Positions 59,263 through 64,000 of a stretch of 64,000 bases of DNA are shown here, one piece after another. The DNA lies in the NCBI GenBank assembly GCA_043557195.1, contig CP121314.1, positions 248,001 to 312,000 on the forward strand, written 5' to 3'. The translations under genes were made by a program, and so were the position numbers. The stretch comes from Jejuia sp043557195 (lineage in GTDB: Bacteria; Bacteroidota; Bacteroidia; Flavobacteriales; Flavobacteriaceae). Below the pieces are notes generated by a model. The model ran no database searches, had not been told where the DNA came from, and worked only from the letters and a program-made list of their open reading frames with translations. Every line of letters starts with the position of its first letter. The stretch's first letter is position 1.

Positions 59263-59359
59263 TCAGCAAACACACCCGCGTTAGGGATTATAGCGGCATC
59301 CTTTTTTGAGGCACGAAAAAAAGATATAGCGGAAAGCCCGACCCGACAGGGGAACGCCC
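59263..59359 (+). repeat. Structured dispersed repeat, copy F (base type 1)
   Basis: GCGTT (59278-59282) pairs with AACGC (59353-59357). GGG (59284-59286) pairs with CCC (59337-59339), and the 3' hairpin is CCC-GACA-GGG (59342-59351). The arm (GCATCC, T-run, GAGGCACGA, A-run, GATATAGC) is nearly the same as in copy C. The first 27 bases match copy D exactly. It lies between convergent genes. Confidence 0.88.
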
Positions 59360-59448
59360 AAATAAAAAGGTTTAACGTAATTTAAGAATCTTAAAATAAC
59401 TGAGGTAATTACCTAAGTATAGTAGTTAAACTAAATTATTGTACAATA

Positions 59449-59484
59449 AAAAAGCATTTGAAATAATAATCTCAAATGCTTTTT
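59449..59484. terminator. Hairpin terminator between repeat F and the GPAYKNY gene
   Basis: AAAAAGCATTTGA (59449-59461) pairs perfectly with TCAAATGCTTTTT (59472-59484). The A and T flanks allow termination from both strands. Confidence 0.88.
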
Positions 59485-59497
59485 GATTTAGTTAGAG

Positions 59498-59550
59498 TAA
59501 GCAACACTACCTGTTTTTTGATAGTACATCTTACAGGTATATGTTGCTTA
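59498..59550. repeat. Long imperfect inverted repeat downstream of the GPAYKNY gene
   Basis: TAAGCAACA-TACCTGT (59498-59514, one base between the two words) is inverted as ACAGGTA-TGTTGCTTA (59533-59550, two bases between the words) around an 18-nt loop. It begins 13 bases after the minus-strand gene's stop, but lacks its own T-tract; the terminator at 59449 follows. It could stabilise the mRNA 3' end or be a recombination or binding site. Confidence 0.6.
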
Positions 59551-59562
59551 TCGAACCATAAT

Positions 59563-59886
59563 TTATTTTGCCTCCTTTTTCCAAAGCTTGTAGTTTTTAT
59601 ATGCTGGTCCGGTTAACTTATTTCTTTCATTCCCGCTTGTATTCACCAAAACAGCTTCTGCTTTTGAGGTGTCTTTCCACGGTTTGTAATTTTTGTATGC
59701 TGGCCCTGTAAGTGATTTTTTATTATCATTAGTATACAAAGCTATGGGTTGCGTATTGTGTTGCCAAAGCTTATAGTTTTTGTATGCAGGCCCTTGTAAA
59801 TCACTGCGTTTTACATTGCTTTTCTCTTGAGCTGTTGCGCCAAAAGAAACTAAAATAAATCCTAAAATTAATGCTACTTTTTTCAT
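59563..59886 (-). CDS. Secreted protein with three GPAYKNYKxW repeats
   Basis: This 107-residue protein has a signal peptide (VALILGFILVSFGATAQ) and a mature part made almost entirely of three repeats spaced about 28-30 residues: LQGPAYKNYKLWQ, LTGPAYKNYKPWK and LTGPAYKNYKLWKKE. The linkers are polar and basic. I recall similar short repeat proteins in flavobacteria but no function. It is transcribed next to a two-component system (the response-regulator gene ends 116 bases upstream on the same strand), which could control it. Confidence 0.82.
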   Translation of the reverse strand: MKKVALILGFILVSFGATAQEKSNVKRSDLQGPAYKNYKLWQHNTQPIALYTNDNKKSLTGPAYKNYKPWKDTSKAEAVLVNTSGNERNKLTGPAYKNYKLWKKEAK

Positions 59887-60001
59887 GACTCATCTTTTTA
59901 TGGTTCATGGCAAAATTACACACCAAACTAGGGTTTTAGAGGTATGAGAATCTACTCAATTTGCATCCGTATAAATACGGATATGAAGACTTAAATAGTA
60001 G

Positions 60002-60637
60002 TTATATTAAATTTAGTTTTGCCGCTTTTTTAATGAGTTCTGCAGTGTTTTTTACTTCTAATTTTTTTAAAATATTTGCTCTATGGGTTTCTATTGTTCT
60101 GGTACTTACAAATAATTTAGCGGCAATTTCTTTTGTTGTTAAACCTTCTGAAATTAACCCTAAGACCTCTGTTTCCTTGTTGGACAAAATATCTTCGCTA
60201 ACACTTTGGGCTGACATGAAGTTTATCATTTTTTCAGAAATTTCGGCACTGAAATACTTCTTCCCTTTATACACCATGCGTATTGCAAGAGTTAACTCGT
60301 CTTCATCTGTGTTTTTTAACAAATAGCCATAAGCGCCGCTTTTGGCACATTTTGCAATATAGTTGCCATCATTATGCATAGATATCACAATAGGTTTTAT
60401 GCTAGAGCTTGTAGACTTTAGTTGTTTTAATACTTGAAAGCCATTCATTTTTGGCATGGTAATATCCAGAAGCACGATGTCTGCTTCAATGTCGCTATTA
60501 TTTATAACATCCATAAACTCACTACCGTCTGCAACACTTTTTACTATTTTAATATCATCATGCTTTCTTAGCAATTCTGCTAATCCCTTTCTAAAAAGCT
60601 CATGATCGTCAGCTATAATAAGTTTTATCTCACTCAT
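60002..60637 (-). CDS. NarL/LuxR-family response regulator
   Basis: This 211-residue protein has a receiver domain (about 1-125: KLIIADDHELFRKGLAELL, phospho-acceptor Asp in IVLLDITMPKMNGFQVLKQL, then switch residues in KPIVISMHNDG and Lys in GYLLKNTDEDEL). A LuxR-type HTH (about 145-211: SNKETEVLGLISEGLTTKEI, STRTIETHRANILKKLEVKN) follows. Its start overlaps the histidine-kinase stop by 4 bases (ATGA), so kinase and regulator are translationally coupled. Confidence 0.96.
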   Translation of the reverse strand: MSEIKLIIADDHELFRKGLAELLRKHDDIKIVKSVADGSEFMDVINNSDIEADIVLLDITMPKMNGFQVLKQLKSTSSSIKPIVISMHNDGNYIAKCAKSGAYGYLLKNTDEDELTLAIRMVYKGKKYFSAEISEKMINFMSAQSVSEDILSNKETEVLGLISEGLTTKEIAAKLFVSTRTIETHRANILKKLEVKNTAELIKKAAKLNLI

Positions 60638-62289
60638 AGTTCTACAGGTAATTCTATTTCAAAAGTAGTATTTCCAGTTTTGGAGTTGATTACAATCTTG
60701 CCATTACAAATCTCTATACGCTCTTTGATATTAATAATTCCAGAACCTAATTTCACATTATTTTTATCAAACCCAATACCATCATCAAAGTAAAAAAGAG
60801 ATATGAAATCATCAAATTCTGAAAGGGTAATTCTAATATTTTTAGCATTAGAATGCTTTAGGGAATTGTTTATCAACTCTTGACTTATTCGAAAAATATT
60901 AATGCCTTGGTGATTGGTTATACGCGTATTATCTTGTTTGGTTAAATCTTCATATTCAATAGTTATAGCTGTTGATTTTTTTAAGCTATCCACAAAATTG
61001 GTTAACGCCACACCAACACCAAAGTCATCTATACTTGAAGGCATTAACGCATTAGACATCAAGCGTATTTCAGAAATAGTTTCATCAACTATTTTTTTCA
61101 TTTCTATTTTTTGCTCCTTGCTTTCCACCCTGTTTTCTATATAATGCTTTAGGGAAGTTAAATAAGGTCCTACGCCATCATGAAGTTCTCTAGACAACCT
61201 TCTTCGTTCATTCTCCAATCCATCAACCAGCATACGTTTTGCTGTTATTCTGTTATTTTTTTCATTGTTTCTATATTCTATGAGTTTATCTCGCATTATG
61301 AGTAAACTTTTGCCCAACATATCGTTGGAGCTTTTTGGCGTATACTGTGCAGTTAAATTCATTTTTCCTATATCTTCAGAGAATTCCACAGCACCTTTTA
61401 ATGAGGTTTTCAAGCTATCCAAGGCCTCAAACATCTCCTTGATTTCATTGGAGTTTTTATTAAATTCATTGATTTGGTTATAGTCACCTTCTGCCATGAT
61501 TTTCAGGCTTCGTTGCATATTTTTAATAGGATTTGTGATGATTCTTGTTAAGAAAAGTGATAAAATAATGGCAACAAATAGGATACCTAAGGTTAGACCA
61601 ATAAGTCTTGATTTTAAGTTTTTTAAAGGCATGGTAACCTCACTTACATCAATTTCAGAAAGAATAACAAGTTTTAAGTTCGAAATATTAATAAGACTAT
61701 ACACGCTATATACATCAATACCTCTGTAATCTTTAAACGTACCTCTACCGTTTTTTCCCAATAACGCATTGACTACACCTTCAGTTTTCACCTCTATAGT
61801 GTAGGGTGTTTTATCCGGAAAAAAACGAGATTGAGAACGCATCCTGTAGTCATCACCTACTAGATAGGATTCCCCACTTTCACCCATTCCTGTGCGCTCT
61901 AGAAGTATTTGTTTTATTTTTTCATAATTCAATACTTTGATAGTGTTCCCTTTCTCTGAATTGGCAATAAAACCCACCGACATTTTTTTATCAATGTGAT
62001 ATGATGTAAAATCATATATACCTTCAATAGTTTTGAGGCTATCTGATATATGATAGGTTGTACTATCAAAATCATGGTTATTTATTTCAGATTTCAAGAA
62101 TGTGTTCCATTCAGACTTTATAAGGTTTTCAATCTGATTTTGTTTAAGCGTTTTAATGGAATTTAATTGCAGTAAAATACGGTCGTTTATTACTCTGGAA
62201 AACTGGTTATAGAAAGAAAACGATAAAACAGAAACCACCAAAACAATTAAACTATTAATTATAATGATTATTAATGTTTTGATGTTCAT
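60634..62289 (-). CDS. Sensor histidine kinase (cache-like, HAMP, HisKA_3)
   Basis: This 551-residue inner-membrane kinase has TM1 (about 5-25), a roughly 200-residue periplasmic sensor with cache-like features (GESGESYLVGDDYRMRSQSR, GRGTFKDYRGIDVYSVYSLI) and TM2 at about 232-252. HAMP (RIITNPIKNMQRSLKIMAEG), the HisKA_3 phospho-acceptor His in RLSRELHDGVGPYLTSLKHY, and the HATPase with N-box SQELINNSLKHSNAKNIRIT and G-box DDGIGFDK follow. It should phosphorylate the overlapping NarL-type regulator. The sensed signal is unknown; the cache-like domain suggests a small molecule. Confidence 0.94.
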   Translation of the reverse strand: MNIKTLIIIIINSLIVLVVSVLSFSFYNQFSRVINDRILLQLNSIKTLKQNQIENLIKSEWNTFLKSEINNHDFDSTTYHISDSLKTIEGIYDFTSYHIDKKMSVGFIANSEKGNTIKVLNYEKIKQILLERTGMGESGESYLVGDDYRMRSQSRFFPDKTPYTIEVKTEGVVNALLGKNGRGTFKDYRGIDVYSVYSLINISNLKLVILSEIDVSEVTMPLKNLKSRLIGLTLGILFVAIILSLFLTRIITNPIKNMQRSLKIMAEGDYNQINEFNKNSNEIKEMFEALDSLKTSLKGAVEFSEDIGKMNLTAQYTPKSSNDMLGKSLLIMRDKLIEYRNNEKNNRITAKRMLVDGLENERRRLSRELHDGVGPYLTSLKHYIENRVESKEQKIEMKKIVDETISEIRLMSNALMPSSIDDFGVGVALTNFVDSLKKSTAITIEYEDLTKQDNTRITNHQGINIFRISQELINNSLKHSNAKNIRITLSEFDDFISLFYFDDGIGFDKNNVKLGSGIINIKERIEICNGKIVINSKTGNTTFEIELPVEL

Positions 62290-62379
62290 GTATCGTCGCT
62301 TTAAAAAATAACATATAGTTTAACTCAATGTAAACTACATAAAAGATGCTAAAGAATGATTTACACTTTTATTTAAACT

Positions 62380-64000
62380 TTATCGTATGAACAAAAGCTC
62401 CCTATACTTTGTAAGTGGCCAAAGCTCATCATCAACCAGTAACTCCAGTTTATCGCAGTGGTAACGAATATCAGTTAAAAACGGTTTTACATTATCACAA
62501 TAGGCCTCCGCTTTTTTTGTAACATCCTCTTGTTGATTCGCTTTTTTGCGTTCGTCAATCATTTTGGTAACATTACTGTTTATACCATCTATGTGTCCTG
62601 AAATCGCTTTTATAAGCGTGAGTTGCTCTTTGGCTAAATCTGTATATTCTTTTTGATATATCTCCTTAAGACCTTTTACATTCTCAATAAGAATGTTTTG
62701 ATATTTAACTGCAGTTGGTACTATATGGTTTCTAGCAATATCACCAAGTACGCGACTCTCGATTTGTATATGGTTGATATAGGCTTCCATACCAACTTCA
62801 TAGCGCGCTTCAGACTCTATTTTACTCATTACGTTCATTTCATTGAATAAACTAATGGTGCTTTTATGAAGTTTTACTTTTAAAGCTTCTGGTGTAGTTT
62901 TATTATTACTCAAACCTCTCTTCTTTGCTTCTTTTTCCCAAGCTTCACCATAACCATTGCCTTCAAATAAAATATCCTTCGATGCCTTTATATACTCACG
63001 CAATACATTAAAAATAGCTTCATCTTTTTTAAAGTTTTTATCATCAATAAGTACATCAACTTCTTTTTTAAACTCTTTTAACTGTTTGGCTACTATGGTA
63101 TTTAAAACCGTCATTGGGTTACCACAATTCTCCATGGAACCCACAGCTCTAAATTCAAATTTATTTCCAGTAAACGCAAACGGTGATGTTCTATTTCTAT
63201 CGGTATTATCAAGAAGTACATCTGGGATTTTCCCTACTACATTTAACTTTAAATCTGTTTTTTCTTGGGGTGATAATTTACCTTTTGTAACGCCTTCTAA
63301 TTCTTGTAAAACCTTTGTGAGTTGCTCACCAATAAACACTGAAATAATTGCCGGTGGCGCTTCGTTTGCCCCTAATCTATGATCGTTACTTGCTGATGCT
63401 ATAGAAGCACGCATGAGTTCTTCATTTTCATAAACAGCCTTAATCGTATTTATAAAAAAGGTTAGAAACTGTAAGTTGCTCATTGGTGTTTTTCCAGGTT
63501 TTAACAAGTTAACTCCTGTATCTGTAGATAAGGACCAATTATTGTGTTTACCCGAACCATTAATATTTGCAAATGGTTTTTCGTGCAGTAATACCTTGAA
63601 ACTATGCCTTGATGCTACGCGCCCCATAACATCCATTAGTAACGAATTGTGATCTACAGCCAAATTTGCTTCTTCATAAATTGGAGCTATCTCAAATTGA
63701 TTAGGAGCCACTTCATTATGACGCGTTTTGGCAGGTATACCCAATAACATACATTGATTTTCTAAATCGCGCATAAAATTTAATGCCCTATTAGGAATTG
63801 ATCCAAAGTAATGATCATCCAATTGTTGTCCCTTAGCAGAAGAATGTCCTAATAGCGTTCTTCCTGTTAATGTAATATCGGGTCTTGAGGCTGCCAAATT
63901 CTTATCAACAAGAAAATACTCCTGTTCCCATCCCATAGAAGATGTCACTTTCTTAACATTTTTATCAAAATATTTACAAACGTCAGTCGCAGCGTCATCT
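62380..64000 (-). CDS. glnN: Glutamine synthetase type III, 3' part (5' end outside window)
   Basis: The frame is open from 64000 down to the stop at 62380 (about 540 residues; the full family is near 730). It is the GSIII form: SSMGWEQEYFLVDKNLAASR, LLGIPAKTRHNEVAPNQFEI, PIYEEANLAVDHNSLLMDVM, the active-site GSGKHNNWSLSTDTGVN, and RLGANEAPPAIISVFIG. The C-terminal helical tail (HIDGINSNVTKMIDERKKAN) is specific to GSIII. It makes glutamine from glutamate, ammonia and ATP. GSIII is common in Bacteroidetes and cyanobacteria. Confidence 0.95.
   Translation of the reverse strand, partial: DDAATDVCKYFDKNVKKVTSSMGWEQEYFLVDKNLAASRPDITLTGRTLLGHSSAKGQQLDDHYFGSIPNRALNFMRDLENQCMLLGIPAKTRHNEVAPNQFEIAPIYEEANLAVDHNSLLMDVMGRVASRHSFKVLLHEKPFANINGSGKHNNWSLSTDTGVNLLKPGKTPMSNLQFLTFFINTIKAVYENEELMRASIASASNDHRLGANEAPPAIISVFIGEQLTKVLQELEGVTKGKLSPQEKTDLKLNVVGKIPDVLLDNTDRNRTSPFAFTGNKFEFRAVGSMENCGNPMTVLNTIVAKQLKEFKKEVDVLIDDKNFKKDEAIFNVLREYIKASKDILFEGNGYGEAWEKEAKKRGLSNNKTTPEALKVKLHKSTISLFNEMNVMSKIESEARYEVGMEAYINHIQIESRVLGDIARNHIVPTAVKYQNILIENVKGLKEIYQKEYTDLAKEQLTLIKAISGHIDGINSNVTKMIDERKKANQQEDVTKKAEAYCDNVKPFLTDIRYHCDKLELLVDDELWPLTKYRELLFIR

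Noticed and set aside
59143..59385. Open frame of 80 codons downstream of the third barrel gene
   Set aside because: Its second half translates repeat copy F; the first half is better explained as a frameshifted lipoprotein start.
1..64000. CRISPR arrays, prophage or insertion-sequence transposases
   Set aside because: I found no regularly spaced direct repeats with spacers, no phage structural genes and no transposase frames in the window.

Overview
The window looks like a piece of chromosome from a marine-type Flavobacteriaceae (Bacteroidetes). The DNA is AT-rich. Genes start without obvious Shine-Dalgarno sequences, and several promoters match the Bacteroidetes pattern TTG ... TAnnTTTG. 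The gene content also fits: a GldF/GldG gliding component, DUF3078 and PorT-like outer-membrane barrels, OmpA/PD40 proteins, type III glutamine synthetase, the bacillithiol deacetylase BshB1, and HYR-GH16 and 3-keto-glycoside genes for polysaccharide use. I cannot name the genus.

Layout. 1-4.3 kb: two tandem OmpA-family proteins, a DUF5063-like ORF of uncertain start, a CAP lipoprotein and pdxH. 4.4-7.7 kb: the tight minus-strand operon pyrR-pyrB-small ORF-rnz. 7.7-11.9 kb: a Nudix hydrolase, then a biotin-dependent acyl-CoA carboxylase operon. 12-18.4 kb: a membrane TPR/LuxR-type regulator beside a PagL-like lipid A deacylase, a Bcr-type MFS pump, DinB and FAH-family genes, and a secreted GH16. 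18.4-22.5 kb: the acetate operon DUF4212-symporter-acs, in which the symporter is broken by an internal out-of-frame deletion. 22.5-32.4 kb: TfoX-N and NTF2-like genes, a carbonic anhydrase, and a glycan locus (FN3/beta-propeller protein, Gfo/Idh/MocA oxidoreductase, double 3-keto-disaccharide hydrolase, membrane winged-helix regulator, esterase). 32.4-39.4 kb: housekeeping genes purC, phoH, SAM hydrolase, a gldF-gldG fusion and dnaN. 39.5-40.5 kb: a lone MrcB_N-HNH nuclease, probably a modification-dependent restriction enzyme. 41-49.3 kb: small membrane proteins, a cytochrome c and USP pair, two M28 peptidases, tRNA-His, bshB1 and an SLC13 transporter. 49.5-57 kb: pyrF-prfA, a B12-dependent ribonucleotide reductase, and a DUF3078 protein after purM. 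57-64 kb: three tandem OMP barrels, a GPAYKNY-repeat protein, a two-component system and the 3' part of glnN.

The most distinctive non-coding content is two dispersed repeat families. The first has six copies of a roughly 75-105 bp, locally GC-rich, structured element (20.5, 26.9, 33.4, 40.7, 49.4 and 59.3 kb). Its helices show compensatory changes, and arm types are exchanged between two kinds of base. All six lie at 3' ends of genes. They may belong to the RNA family I recall as Flavo-1, but I cannot check that here. The second is a 20-26 bp palindrome with three copies (8.8, 39.4 and 40.9 kb).

All domain and family names come from reading the translations without a database search.
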